Positions 1-11,132 of a stretch of 64,000 nt of DNA are shown here, piece by piece. Numbering within the stretch: position 1 is the first letter of the stretch; every line of letters starts with the position of its first letter. The DNA lies in assembly GCA_947846985.1 (NCBI GenBank), contig CANTUZ010000002.1, forward strand, positions 129,232,889 through 129,296,888, in the 5' to 3' direction. The position numbers and the translations under genes are program-made. The notes under the pieces are model-generated. The model searched no databases. It was not told the origin of the DNA and was given only the letters and a program-made list of their open reading frames with translations. Source of the stretch: Fratercula arctica. Its lineage: Eukaryota > Chordata > Aves > Charadriiformes > Alcidae.

Positions 1-741
1 CTGACAGCCGGTGGCATGTTGCTATCACTGTTATCTTTCTGTTCTCCTGAATGGCAGCTGCTCTCTGCTTGTCCAGTTGTACCTTCCGATTGCTCCCCGT
101 ATAGTCCAAAGCAGTCTTTAGAGTCCAGACTTCCCATCTTGCTTAGCTGGGGAGGATTCATATTCACAGGGGAATTTTGTAAATTTCCCATTTTTAGGTC
201 AGGTGAAGCCAACGACGATCCTAGAGAAACGCCGTGGCCCTCGCTGAGGGCCTGAAGCGCGTTCAGGGAACTGTTGGTGTAGTTATGGCTATTTCCTGTG
301 CTGCTGCAGACTCCCACGGGCGAATGCAAGCTTCCTGCAGGGGAGAACTGACTGGGTGGGATGCGAGGACTTCCTGCCACTCCAGGGCTCACACGATGCC
401 TTGGGGAAAGCATAGAGTTTGGCTGCCCTGGGTTCATGCCGGGGCTGCTTTGTGAGGGGCTATTCATTTTTAGTGCATAGTTACTACCCTGAGGAGTGGA
501 TGCTTGTATGCTCGACACATGGTTCATTCCCCCTGAACCACCAAACCTGCCTGCTGGCATGCCCATTTGTTCCTTTGGGCCATTTATGGCAAAATTTATA
601 TTGCTACTGATGGTCATATCCTGACCTGGGTTCCCACTGCACATGGCCTGATGGGCAGGGCTGCTGGAGCTAATCGGGTTCAGTATCTTCCCCATCCCTT
701 GTCCAGTCAAATCCTGATTCATTCCACAGACGTTCTGCTCT
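1..741 (-). CDS. NCOA2: NCOA2 large middle exon, 5' part (residues 372-618, runs off the window)
   Basis: The exon begins with the last base of Arg372 (acceptor CACATAG) and stays open for 246 codons plus 2 nt to base 1, so its 3' end lies outside. The peptide starts [18 protein letters not shown] and contains [37 protein letters not shown] and [19 protein letters not shown]. It ends ...DSNMPPAV. This is the Ser/Pro/Gly/Asn-rich, probably disordered segment after PAS-B. It precedes the three LXXLL receptor boxes, which are further 3' in the same part of the family protein; none occurs in the portion seen. Conservation with human as remembered is high. Confidence 0.98.
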
Positions 742-2761
742 CTATGTGGCAAGGGGAAGAAAAACAACCCATTAGCTAAAATGACAGTGGCCAACTTGCA
801 ATTACACTACAGAAAAAGAAGCAAAACCCCAAGCCTCACTTTAAAATAACACAACAAACCTACAATTAAAAACAAATTGACAATTTGACAAAAGTGATAT
901 GCAACTCTCAACATGGCTGCACACTATCAGTATGGTTTTTCAGTACCTCATTAACAAATCAGTGGAAGAGAGGAAAAAACAAAATTATACCTCATTTAAA
1001 TGACAGTCATCAGAAATGCAGATAGGTTACAATTTCAGACCCTCTCCCTCTAATGTGTATCTCTTCTCTACTATTTGGCAAGAGCTAACTCCTAGAACTG
1101 ACAGAAATCTCATCTGAAACATATGACCCAAACAAATACGTGTTTTATAAGACAGCTGTGGACAGCTGTTTGCTGCAGTTTTGAATTTCTCTGAGTTAGC
1201 CCCACCACAAGGCTGGAGTGGGCTATTTGCCCACCACGTTCATAGTGAAAAGCAAGTTGAAAAAGTCACATTTCTACACTGCCAGAGTATTGTGATACTG
1301 CTCCAAAACAGCATGTGAGCCAAAAGAACTACTGGATACCGCTTCAGAACGGGAACATAACTGGATATGGCTTCGGAATGGGAACAGTCTGTTAGCAATC
1401 CAGTCCTGCATGAGCATTTAGGAAAAGAGGAGAAGAAAGAAAAACCCACGTACATAGGAGCTAAAACTCATGTTTTACAGATGTAGGCTGTAAGGTGGAG
1501 GAAACAGAAGAGAGACATACACACAGACAAAAAGCTCTTGTCAGAGCACCTGAAGGTCACTTTTCTTCAGTAGATTTTAATTTGTTTATGGGAGGATGCG
1601 ATATACTCTTTACTTCTGTGCTAAAACTTAAATCAGAAAAATCAGACATATTCCCAAATGTTAAAAGCTATAACAGAGACAGTCTCAAGTACATTAGGAA
1701 GAAAAAAAAACGAGGTTCTGAGAAAAATCAAAACAATTCTGGACTTCCAAAAACAAATACTAATGGAACATTACTAATATGTATTTTTGATGAGACAAAA
1801 ACCATTCTACCTGCACAGGGTAAGTGCAGATAAACCTTCGGGTTTTGCTAAGGCATGAGAAATAAAAGACCTGAAGCACACAGAGTAGTGAAGCTTGTTA
1901 CTCCGTATCTGTTACCTCAGGTAGAAAGGCAATAGTGAAAAACATTAACTCTAGAATGAGAGAGAGGTGGATTTTTAAAATCTTATTACAAATACAATAG
2001 TACTGGTGTTCTGCTAAAAAAAGCAAGAATATTTGCAAGTACCATTCTTAACCTAATGGTGCTTTTTTAAACTTAAAATTTAGCACTTCATGAAATACCA
2101 AGTATATTCAGCAAATTTCAGACAGCTTTTGGTCAGGTCAATTACAAAATCTACAATTTCTGTAAAATGGTTTCAGTTTTAATTATGTTTAGAGCTGTTT
2201 TCTTCCTCTCAAAAAAGTGATACAGGGGAACAGCACTGTAATTATAATCAGCAAATAAAATCTGAAAAAAAATCTGACATGTGACATGCAATGACTTAAT
2301 TCAAATTTTACGCTGAAGTTCTGAGGTCAGTGATTACTTATTCTGGACTTTAACATATTACTGCCTGTGCCTTTTAAAAAAAAAAAAAAACTAATAGTGG
2401 TGGCGTTTCTCAGGATTGGACATGTGAGAGCCACTACACTCCAAGCACCAGAAAAGACAAGGAATGAAGAGAGACAAGCAGTTCAAATATGCAGTTTGTC
2501 TGAAACGCAGTTCTAATAATCAGATCATATTCTTTATGGAATCCTTCTGTGAAAATCCAGCATGCCATTTGTAAATCCTGAAGTAATCTTAGAGTCTTTT
2601 CCTGCTGTAAGCATCAAATTAAAAAACTTTCTTTGTTTTCATGCTATTAGTTCTAGGTCCACCGAACGTCTATCAGCCTTAAACAATCTATTTGCTTTGG
2701 CAACTTGTTGCTTTCCCTGTCTCTCTGTAGAGTGTGGATGTAACAAACCAGTGAGGATTAC
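742..2761 (-). other. NCOA2: NCOA2 intron before the large middle exon
   Basis: This 2.0-kb phase-2 intron has donor GTAATCCT and acceptor CTTGCCACATAG. Near the acceptor the sense strand is T-rich. It contains a diverged 29-bp tandem duplication at 1331-1388 and a short poly-A run near 2377. Otherwise it is AT-rich with nothing recognisable. The 112-codon plus-strand frame at 1495-1833 is low-complexity and not called. Confidence 0.9.
1331..1388. repeat. Diverged 29-bp tandem duplication
   Basis: Two adjacent copies start ACTGGATACCGCTTCAGAA (1331) and ACTGGATATGGCTTCGGAA (1360). They agree at roughly 23 of 29 positions by hand, so the duplication is old. Confidence 0.75.
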
Positions 2762-2909
2762 CTGTGAAGCATATGCAAGGAGATTACAAGCTGAGGTTCG
2801 CTAGTCGTCTGAGAACGGATGAGCTTGCTCTTCGTTTGGGCAGAAACGATAGTGCCATCAGACAAGGAAAACCGATAAACAGGACTAAATGCTAGTCCCT
2901 GCCTTAGTA
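2762..2909 (-). CDS. NCOA2: NCOA2 PAS-B end exon (residues 323-371, part of 372)
   Basis: The 148-nt exon enters at phase 1 and leaves at phase 2. It supplies the last two bases of Val323, 48 codons and the first two bases of Arg372. The acceptor is TTGCTTGCAG and the donor GTAATCCT. The peptide is [20 protein letters not shown], then [18 protein letters not shown] and [18 protein letters not shown] and [10 protein letters not shown] are diagnostic for the p160 family. Differences from human as remembered are PV for QI before YRFS, I for L and S for A after SDGT, and S for N before EPQL. The exon closes the PAS-B region. Confidence 0.98.
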
Positions 2910-3025
2910 CTGCAAGCAAGCAAAATAACAGAATTAAATTAATGAGAAACTGTAGTACAGGTAGCTTAGTTGCTCAACATCTTGATGTTCTAAATCCATC
3001 AGCACTGATACCACAGACACTGCGT

Positions 3026-3045
3026 AAAAAAAAAAAAAAAAAAAA
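3026..3045. repeat. Poly-A run (20 A)
   Basis: This is an uninterrupted run of 20 A on the plus strand, continued by GAAAA. No retroposed sequence was recognised next to it. Confidence 0.95.
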
Positions 3046-3420
3046 GAAAAATTTTGAGACTAAACAGATGAGCTGCGTATAAATTAAAGGATCCCACATA
3101 CTGTAAGGTGATCAAAAGAAAACTTATAAGGAGTGACAGCAATCACAGGACAGATATTATGAAATACAGAATATTTCAGGAGTAGACCAAGAAGTCCTCG
3201 ATGTCCGTTTCACTTTTCATCAAATATGTGTCTAACTCCTTTTGTTCCCCCTCCATTTTTTCATCTGCACCATCTACATGATGATGATTAATATGAATAC
3301 CTTTAGTTTCTAAATCATCTGTTTCCATTAGCCTGTATCTTTTACTCCTTATTGCCTGTTTAAATTATCTTGCAGCAGTTACTCTCACTACTACTTCAAT
3401 TTAAAAAGTACATAAATTTC

Positions 3421-3455
3421 TTACATGGGAACAATTCTTACAATGGGAACAATTA
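3421..3455. repeat. 17/18-bp imperfect tandem duplication
   Basis: TTACATGGGAACAATTC is followed directly by TTACAATGGGAACAATTA, differing by a one-base insertion and one end substitution. Confidence 0.75.
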
Positions 3456-5403
3456 GAAATAAGGAGAACTGGAAAAAGAAATGATTACTTTTTAAAGAAC
3501 AAATACAAAAATGTAGAGCTCAAACAAATTACAAATACCATTACCCAAACCAAAATTGGGACTGTGCTATCCTTCCCCAGTGTTAGATATGACTGTTTCA
3601 GGTTTGGGTTTGACTTCACTGCACATATTCTGCAGCCCTGAAGTTTTCAGTGTAAATCTGAACTTCAACAAATTCAATTCTCTAACTTCTATAGACCCCT
3701 GTGACATTTCGTTAATTAGAAATGAAATTCATGTTATGGAAAATCGAATCTCCAAACATTTAGAATAAATGTTCACTCTTCACCATCAGTGAAACAAATC
3801 TGACCATTTTCAATTCCTAGTGCAAAAGTTATTACATTAGGATTGCAGATATGGCAGGAGGAACGTACTTAACTTCAGAATTTTCATATAATTGTTTAGA
3901 AAAAAATAGGAATGAAGTACTACAAATACTTTTAATTTCCTCCTTTTTCATACATACACATTTTCTGTGGTTTTAGTTTTCTTCCCCTTTTTTTTTTTTT
4001 AATTAATAATATCATCTGATCTTCGTTTCATTGCTTGTCTTTTAATATTTCCTGTTGTAATGAAATGACATGGTTTTCTGAGTGTGGCTTTATTGAATAG
4101 TCTCCTCTACAGAGCTACCAGATTTGCAGCCTTGCAGGACTGGTTGTGATTGCTTTCCTTCCCTGTCCCCCCCACTGTTATATATTGTTCTACAAGGTTT
4201 TAAAGTATTATTTAGGCAGTGAGAAAACAGGAAGCACAATTTAAACAACCAGAAGGGTTTTTTCAGAGTAAAAATGTAAAGAAAAACAAAAACCTACAAC
4301 TGTGAAACAATACAAAGCAAAATTTCACTGTTAGGTATGTCATTGTTTCAGTTTAACCTTTGGGCACCAGAAGGTCCAAAGCTCTTAACTTTAGCATATA
4401 CCACATCAGGAAATTCCAGTACTCAATGCCAACAGGATACAAGTGAAATCTCTACTTAAATCATTTTCCAAACTAATTCTTTAAGCAAACAAGAATGTTT
4501 CCGTATTCCTCTTGAGGAAATGCTATTTTTCTGACTGCGGCCAATAAAAACTTACCATATATTTTGCACTTTACGCTGAGAGTTAATTTGAAAGCTCTGT
4601 GGTTTTTATTGTTTATCAAGCTAATGCTGATTTTTTTCCACACTGTGACACTGAATTACATGTAGGAGACTGTTACTTTCTTTGCCTCTATTCTCAAACC
4701 ATAATAACTTAAAAAATGCAAGGGGTTCCTCAGTCAAGTGCAAAGATGCTACTGCCCAAGATATGCCTTGTTTTTCTTCTCCGTGCTGAAGGGCAGGGGA
4801 AGGAAACTTTTCAGCCATTCCTCCTCTCTAGTACTGGATCCTTTGCAGAAAAGCAATTTCAGAGGTTTTTCGTCCTCCACTCTCTTCACTTCCACAAGAA
4901 GTAAAGAGCCCAGCCTCATTTAGACTAATTCTACAGTTCATACAACAATCCTAAGCCTCTCCTGCAAAATGATATGGTGTGAACTCCAAAACACGTATAT
5001 TTTTATCACTTCACAGATAGCTTAGAGAGGACCCAACTCAAACCTCGGCACTGGTGTAGGAGCTGCTAATTTGCTCAGGAATCATTTGAAGAGGACTGAA
5101 ATAATAAGCGGCTGGATGCCGTAACAGAAACTCCTAAATCACCTTTGGCAGAGACAGGTCCTTACCTGAAACTGCTCTCTAAACCCCTGCTGTAACTTTA
5201 ATTGCAGATCACCTTCTTCAGTTCTGTCCGAAATCACAGCATAAGGCTGTGAACTTTTAGCACTCCTACTGTATATACCCCAAAAGCTGTTATCTAAAAT
5301 ATCACAGTATTTTTGTGCCCCCACATTCCCAAAACGAAACCTGAAGGTTTCACGAAAGTAGAACATATTGAAGAATATTTAACTAAAGCCGCATGACTAA
5401 AGC

Positions 5404-5404
<1 letters not shown>

Positions 5405-5447
<43 letters not shown>
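5405..5447. repeat. TG dinucleotide microsatellite
   Basis: About 21 perfect TG units on the plus strand, likely polymorphic and Z-DNA-prone. No coding context. Confidence 0.97.
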
Positions 5448-5449
<2 letters not shown>

Positions 5450-6320
5450 TTGATGGAAGAATTTGAGATTTCAGTTACGATTTAGTTTCCAAGACAGCAT
5501 GCCAGTTGTTTAATGACCATGGCAACTATTTGTTACAGGCCAACTGTAAACCCTGTTCTACAAACATGAACCTAAAGAACGATGCTCTTGCACTGGAAAT
5601 GTTCTAGTTATTCCCCACTGGTTTTGAAAGGACTTTCCTGTGGACTGTAAAGGGTTATTTGTTTTTAGTAATTTGGATCTGTGTTACTAGAATTAGCAGC
5701 ATCAGAGTTTTATGAAAAGAAAAATCCCCACCCAGTCACTACCAGAGAAACCTCACGGGGAACCTTTCACACTGCAGCACTCTCCTAGATCTTACCTACC
5801 ATAATCTTGAGTAAGTAGATGTGCTTGTGGTGTATCCTTTAACACTTATCAGCTAGATACAGTACAACAATGTAGGTTTCCAGACAGTATGAGTGCTGTA
5901 TCTCTGATAATTCACACTGAGTGTTTCTCACAGGAAATGTGACAATAAAAGTCCATTTTTGTAGAGAAAAGGAATACAGGTCAATGAACTGCAATGTGTG
6001 AGCTGAGGTTCTGAAGAACAATGGGTAGTGCATGCTTTGGTGGGCAACACACAAGGGTCTTCCTAAAGTAATTGTGACAATTTGAAGATTTGAAGTACCC
6101 TCCAATATATACAGTTATAACATCAGGCTAAAACGAACACAGAGATATAGGTGCAAAACCTCTCTAGAGAGAGCCATCATATGTAAGGTAAATCAGTTTG
6201 AAAAAGAGAGTGTCACTAGCTCTTGATTGTTCCATGTAAACATAACAAAGAGAACACAACCGAGAGATACAAATGACAAACAGTTTAAATATAGAAAGTG
6301 CTAAAAATATGAAACCTAAC

Positions 6321-6461
6321 CTTCCTGGTGATGCCTCTTGGCAAAAGATATTTCTCCCTCGTGCTGCGAATGGAACCTCTGAATGCATCGTCTCACCAAA
6401 TCCTCCCAGCCAGGTTTCATAGCTGCTCGCATGGTACTTGTGTCCAGTGAAGTTATTTTGC
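6321..6461 (-). CDS. NCOA2: NCOA2 PAS-B exon (residues 276-322, part of 323)
   Basis: The 141-nt symmetric phase-1 exon supplies the last two bases of Gly276, 46 codons and the first base of Val323. The acceptor is TGATATCAG and the donor GTTAGGTT. The peptide is [20 protein letters not shown], then [20 protein letters not shown] and [17 protein letters not shown] and the HEGE...AKRHH block are characteristic of the p160 PAS-B region. Differences from human as remembered are RFHS for KFHA, ISF for SVSY and Q for H near the end. Confidence 0.97.
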
Positions 6462-6551
6462 CTGATATCAGGTAAAACATTTGTTATAGCGATTTCCCCT
6501 TTGGGGGCGGGGAGGGGGATAAAAAAATTAAAAACTCCTGGTTTACAATAC
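6462..6551 (-). other. NCOA2: 90-bp NCOA2 mini-intron
   Basis: This phase-1 intron of 90 bp has donor GTATTGTA and acceptor TGATATCAG. It is bounded by two exons whose translations are unmistakable, so both borders are secure. The sense strand is C-rich in the middle (plus strand 6503-6518 reads five G, C, four G, A, five G) and is followed by a possible branch-point stretch CTATAACAA. Its length is a multiple of three, but the retained frame meets TAA after 22 codons. Confidence 0.93.
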
Positions 6552-6653
6552 CTTGTAGATCCTGGCGAGTAGTAAAACTCTCTGAGGAAGGAAGAAGTGG
6601 TCTTTCCTTCATTGGAGCTCTTCTTGCAACACAAATCAAGCAAGACTGCAAAT
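6552..6653 (-). CDS. NCOA2: NCOA2 PAS-region exon (residues 242-275, part of 276)
   Basis: The 102-nt symmetric phase-1 exon supplies the last two bases of Asp242, 33 codons and the first base of Gly276. The acceptor is TTGCTTTAAG and the donor GTATTGTA. The peptide is [18 protein letters not shown] followed by [15 protein letters not shown]. The SCLICVARR strand opens the PAS-B part of the p160 N-terminus, and [13 protein letters not shown] is highly conserved. Differences from human as remembered are Ala for Val after ARR and Leu for Val in ERPLLP. Skipping it would keep the frame. Confidence 0.97.
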
Positions 6654-7547
6654 CTTAAAGCAAAATGTTACTTCAGTAATTTGTATAGAAGAGGCAGCTT
6701 TTGCTTCCACAAAGAATTCACAAATATTTTTAAAAAGCTCTTTAAATCTTTTTGGACTAAAAGAATAAGTTTTGTACCAATAAATGGGTGGATAGAACTC
6801 AGTGGTTTTATATCTTCATTATTTCCTACAACATTAAACAACACAGGAGAGGTGGGTTTATTTTCTTTTTTAGAAGAAAAATTATCAAGGACTCCACCAC
6901 AGCCCAAAATTATTGGCACGTGTTTATGCATGTATCTGTAGCAGCTCGACCACTCAGGAGATGGTAAGTAACAAAAAAGAATATACTGCATGCTCAGAGA
7001 GCATGTTTCTTCAGCACTCACCATTTCGTACTTTCTAAGCCACATTTCTTAAACATGCCCCAAATGCTTGCTGTCCCTGAGAAAGCAGCTTCATAATAAG
7101 CCCTTTTAAGTTATCTGAACATTTAATATACAATCTCAGGAAATTTACCTGCTAAAGTAGTAAGTGGTAAAGGAAATGGTAAACCACGATTGTCTTCAAA
7201 TTCCAAGAACTCAAAAAAAATTGCCCATTGAAACTTTCCTCCCAGTCAGCTCCATTCTTCTTACAATTACAGTGCTATAAAACTAGGATATCTCTTCAAG
7301 GTAAACAGAGTTTCTCTCAATTTCAATTATATTCACTTAACAAATACATGTATGCAAGTGTATACGCTCATAAGCCAAGATGAAAGTACACTTCTACGGC
7401 TAGATGAAAAAGGAAAAAACTTACAATTTTTCAAGATTTAGAAGCCACTTTGTCAACTTTACCTCACTTTATCAACTGCACCAAACCTGCTGGCCCGCAA
7501 CGGCATGGAAAGAGAAAATAGTAACACAAATCGGAAGTGTTAATTAC
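6654..7547 (-). other. NCOA2: NCOA2 intron (two PAS-region exons)
   Basis: This 894-bp phase-1 intron has donor GTAATTAA and acceptor TTGCTTTAAG. It is AT-rich with no recognisable repeat or RNA gene. Two antisense-looking open frames here (6597-6941 plus, 6668-7045 minus) show no family features. Confidence 0.9.
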
Positions 7548-7733
7548 CTTCACCATCTTCCTTGAAGGAATTTGGTTGAGAAACAGCAAAGCACTGCATA
7601 GTTTCATATTTCTGATGTGCTTCCTGGTTATCATGGCCTTCTTCAGAATCAGCAAGAGGTTTTACCAGCATCCGACAATTAAAGGTATGGCTATTACGCC
7701 TAGGAGTGTCACCAGACCAAGATCCCCCGTTCA
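7548..7733 (-). CDS. NCOA2: NCOA2 PAS-region exon (residues 180-241, part of 242)
   Basis: The 186-nt exon has phase 1 at both ends. It supplies the last two bases of Val180, 61 codons and the first base of Asp242. The acceptor is TTTGCTCAG and the donor GTAATTAA. The peptide begins [19 protein letters not shown] and continues [20 protein letters not shown] and [20 protein letters not shown]. This is the end of PAS-A and the inter-PAS segment. The acidic loop reads DSEEG where I recall DSEEEG in human, one Glu shorter. Further differences are at 188-189 (DT for EP), 207 (A for P) and 234, 236 and 239 (N, F, D for K, I, E). Confidence 0.98.
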
Positions 7734-9145
7734 CTGAGCAAAGCAAAGATCATATAGTGAGATAAATCTGGTAGCAGTCATTTCTGCTGCTTATCCACAC
7801 GAAATGAATCAAGCTGCTCTGCAGACTGGTTGGGAAACAAGCTCATTTAACAACAACAATCTATTTTTAATATTAGGGCCCAAACCAGTACATAACAAGG
7901 TAATTTATAAAATCCTCAGTTTTTAAGAGCACTGCTCATTTGTTCAACTATCATGTTTTTTTCAAGCGACTTTCAAGGACATAGTAGAAAAGCAGGATAA
8001 AAGTCTAAATATTGTGCATGTGAAAGTTACACAGCATAGCGAAAAGCCTACTGGGTCGATCAAGTTAATTTATGTGCCTGGAAGAAGTAAGACAGTATGT
8101 GGGATCTGTCCAGTGAATTTAAAAGTGATTAATACAAAAGAGATGGCAGCACTGTCTAAAAATCTGTGTCCAGATTAGAAATAAAAAGAAAAGAAACTAA
8201 TATGCATTTATAAAAATAGGAAGCAATAAAATCAGGAATGTATTGAAACACATAGTTTCAGTTACAACGGGAAAGACTGAAGGGATGGGAATGACCTGGG
8301 TGCAGTGATCGATAAACTTAAAGCCTAACACAGTGCTTAAGACAAGTAAAAAAGGAAACAAAATCCTGAGATGCACAAATATAGCTACTGGACATCAGTC
8401 AGAGCAAATTAATTTAACACCACATAAGGAAATAGCAGGGTCGTATTTAAAATACTCTTCACTTGCCCTCTTCGGTCATAAAATGCAATAAAGGCAGTAA
8501 TTTATGGGGTTTAGCCATTTACATTTTTGATTGTTCAAGGGTTTATAAGTGAAGTCATAAAATGCTAAAGTGAATTGCATAATACTTTTTAAATGGCTGT
8601 GAGTAAATGAGGTGCTCAGTATTGACTTTCACCGCCTCCAAAAAACCAATGACATTAAAACCAGTATTAATATGAATCCAAAAATGGTTGCAACTAACAA
8701 AAACCATTTTTTAAAGGTAAGGATAAATATTGGTGAGACTATAAACATTGAAATAAAAATTCTAACATAAGGAGTTTTCTGATTTTTCTTTCATATTCCC
8801 CCTGTCTTGGGCCATTCTTAGAATAACCATCCTAGACAGAAAACTACCGGAGAGTTCACATAGCTAATGCTGTCTTCTAGTGATTCACTCTGGAGATCCA
8901 TTAAAAATATCAGCTAACACGAGTTACTAAGAGTAATTTTAACAAAGAGGAATCTGAAAAGAGTGGAGGATGCTTCTGAGAATAATATTAATCATTCATA
9001 CACCCTATACATACATTAAAAATAAATAGAGTGTATATGATGAAGCTGTAAGTAGTGGAAGGACATTAAGTTAAGTTATTGAAATGCTGATTTATGAAAC
9101 CAAAGTTAAATAAATAACAGTATGAAATGAAGAAAAGATACATAC
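7734..9145 (-). other. NCOA2: NCOA2 intron (PAS-A exon to next PAS exon)
   Basis: This 1412-bp phase-1 intron has donor GTATGTAT and acceptor TTTGCTCAG. The centre (about 8260-8470) carries a degraded plus-oriented CR1 reverse-transcriptase remnant, listed separately. The remainder is AT-rich unique sequence. Confidence 0.9.
8260..8470 (+). mobile_element. Old CR1 LINE remnant (reverse-transcriptase C-terminal part)
   Basis: The plus strand reads CTGGGTGCAGTGATCGATAA, then a lysine-rich stretch, then ATCCTGAGATGCACAAATAT and GCTACTGGACATCAGTCAGAG. This lines up with the CR1 ORF2 3' segment, whose protein runs DLGV.VD, then KAN.ILGCI, then a conserved tail. Frameshifts and substitutions are many, so it is an ancient insertion inside the intron, antisense to NCOA2. 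The family comes from recalled CR1 protein patterns; the borders are approximate. Confidence 0.5.
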
Positions 9146-9323
9146 CTAAAGATTTTGGCAGCAGGATTTTGACAAATTCATTGTGGTCCCCTACATGCAG
9201 GATGCTATATATGCTTGTGTTCATCAGCTCTTCTTGGTTGTACCTCAGGTACTGTGTCACATTCTCAGAAACAAACACAACATTACCTTCTGGGTTCACC
9301 ACAAAGAAGAACCCATCGAGTGC
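9146..9323 (-). CDS. NCOA2: NCOA2 PAS-A exon (residues 121-179, part of 180)
   Basis: The 178-nt exon is 59 codons plus the first base of Val180; the donor is GTATGTAT. It encodes the core of the PAS-A domain: [10 protein letters not shown], then [19 protein letters not shown], then the helix and [10 protein letters not shown]. The SENVTQYL and ILHVGDH motifs are hallmark p160 PAS-A sequences. Compared with human NCOA2 as I remember it, there are changes at 131 (P for L), 156 (T for K), 158 (I for V), 168 (N for T), 173 (I for N) and 179 (L for I). L131P and N173I are not conservative. Confidence 0.98.
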
Positions 9324-10802
9324 CTAAAGGGGGAAAAAAAAAGGGTGGTGGGGGGGAACAACACAATACCAAACAATCAGATTAACAACAAGGTAACCAG
9401 AAAATAAATATTCCCTTCAGAAGACATAGCTGAATCTTTCTGCATCCATCCCAGTTCTTATATTCTTGTCTGTAACAGCAAAGGACATATTTCAGATTGA
9501 GCATCTAATCTTACTTGTACTAAAAACAGTGTAAAAGCACAGAAAGGTGCACATCTTGCAAACTAATGAAACCCACACATGAAAACAAACAAGTCCTCCG
9601 CCCCAAACAAACAAACAAAAATAACGGAAGAGGTTGCTACCTCTCTGCCTGCCTATGAAGTAAGAAACCTGGACCAGAAGCTGGTTCTGCTAAACATGAA
9701 GTCTGTTCACTCCTCTATGCAGCACAGGGAGACTGATCCCAGGAAAACATCACAAGATGTGCTGGCACAAGGCAAGGAAAACACGGGCAGAAAGAAAGAG
9801 AAAGGCTCTCTCCCCATCCCCAGCAGTGCATCTCATAGAAGTGAGGCCCCGTGCAGCCAGGAACGCGAGGGACTGAAAGCACAGAAAGGCAAAGGGAGCA
9901 GCAAGGACGGGGCAGCTTTACTCCCTACTCCCAGGACTGCTGTCATTTTATTTATCTGACACCAGTTTAATTCAGTCCACACATGATCCAGGGAACAGGA
10001 ACCAGACTTTCACCGCTTCAACTCAACCCCATGGTATTCCAAAGGACTTAAAAGCTTCTTCAAGGAAGTATCTAAATTAGACATTTCTGCTGATTGGTTT
10101 CCCCTCTTATCTCTTGTGATGGTGACAACCTAGCTGCAGCATTCTTTCCAAGGTATCTGCTGTCTGTTATCTGAAGCCTAAGCCAAATACTACATCACTT
10201 CTACCTGATGAGGATAAAGTAAAAATTGAGTATTAGTAAAAACTTCTCATGCAAACTTTCTTTTCCTTAAGATGCAAGCGTGATTGTGGATGGTAGAAAT
10301 ACTTCAGGCTACATCCCTCCAACTTTATTTCATATAAGCAGATAAAAAGGGATACATTTAAACTTAAAACACCAAAGCTTTTGGTCTAAGCATTCAATTA
10401 ACAATTAACCCATACAGACTTTTGCAGCTTTTCCTGATTTATTCACCTCTCTAAGGACTGGTAGGAAACCACTAGAACAGCTGTTAGTTATTACATCTCC
10501 AGGGACAGAAACAAGTCAAAAAAACAGGCAACGCATGATTCATTATGGGTTAATTAAAAGTGAGTGGATCCATACTAAACCTGAACTCAGCTCACTGCAA
10601 AACAGTCTAACAAGGTGGAGCTGCTATAGCAAGTGTATACAGGCATTTGCATTTTTGATATGACCAAACTTGTACACTGTACAACTTGTGCGTGGGTCTT
10701 AACAGGCGGGTCTCAAGTCCTCAGGCTACAGATACATATTAAAAATATTCTACACTACTGAGCAGTTAGCAAATCCAGACAGTACAAAAGAGAAGGCTAA
10801 GG

Positions 10803-11132
10803 AGGGATCTTATTTCTGTCTTCAGCCCCCTAGGAGAAGGCTAAAGAGAAGACAGAGCCAAGCTCTATTCAGAGGTTCACAAGGGAAGGACGAGACGCAA
10901 GCGACACAGGTTGCAAGACAGTAAACTTCAGGGAGATACAAGAAAAAAAACAATTCACCATGAAGGTGGTCAGATATGGGAAAAAGCTGCCCAAAGAGGC
11001 TGTGAAATCTCCTTCCCCAGAGATATTCAAACCTTGTCTGGACTTGGACCCGAGCCACCTGCTCTATTCGGACCTGCTCACTGTGGAGGTGGGATTACAC
11101 AAGCTCCAGAGGTCCTTTCCAAACTAAGTTAG
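10803..11132 (+). mobile_element. CR1 LINE 3' fragment
   Basis: From about 10803 the sequence follows the CR1 3' consensus. TAAAGAGAAGACAGAGCCAA is followed by the GAC-GAGACGCAAG block. AAGGTGGTCAGATATGGGAA and GCTGCCCAAAGAGGCTGTG come next, and CTCCAGAGGTCCTTTCCAA closes it. It is truncated at its 5' end, as is usual for CR1, and lies in antisense orientation within an NCOA2 intron. The moderate divergence suggests middle age. Confidence 0.8.

Larger units (their letters stand above)
2910..6320 (-). other. NCOA2: NCOA2 intron (PAS-B exons)
   Basis: This 3.4-kb phase-1 intron has donor GTTAGGTT and acceptor TTGCTTGCAG. It holds a run of 20 A (3026-3045), an imperfect 17/18-bp tandem duplication (3421-3455) and a TG dinucleotide repeat (5405-5447). 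The rest (3460-5400 and 5450-6320) is AT-rich unique sequence with nothing recognisable. Confidence 0.9.

Noticed and set aside
6164..6643. 159-codon minus-strand open frame spanning two NCOA2 exons and the 90-bp intron
   Set aside because: It reads the exons in the wrong frame. The correct frame plus splicing gives the conserved PAS sequence, so this is a shadow.
9579..9959. 126-codon plus-strand open frame in an intron
   Set aside because: It is Lys/Ser/Glu-rich, has no recognisable domain, lies antisense within an intron, and shows no promoter or splice support. An antisense RNA exon cannot be excluded.
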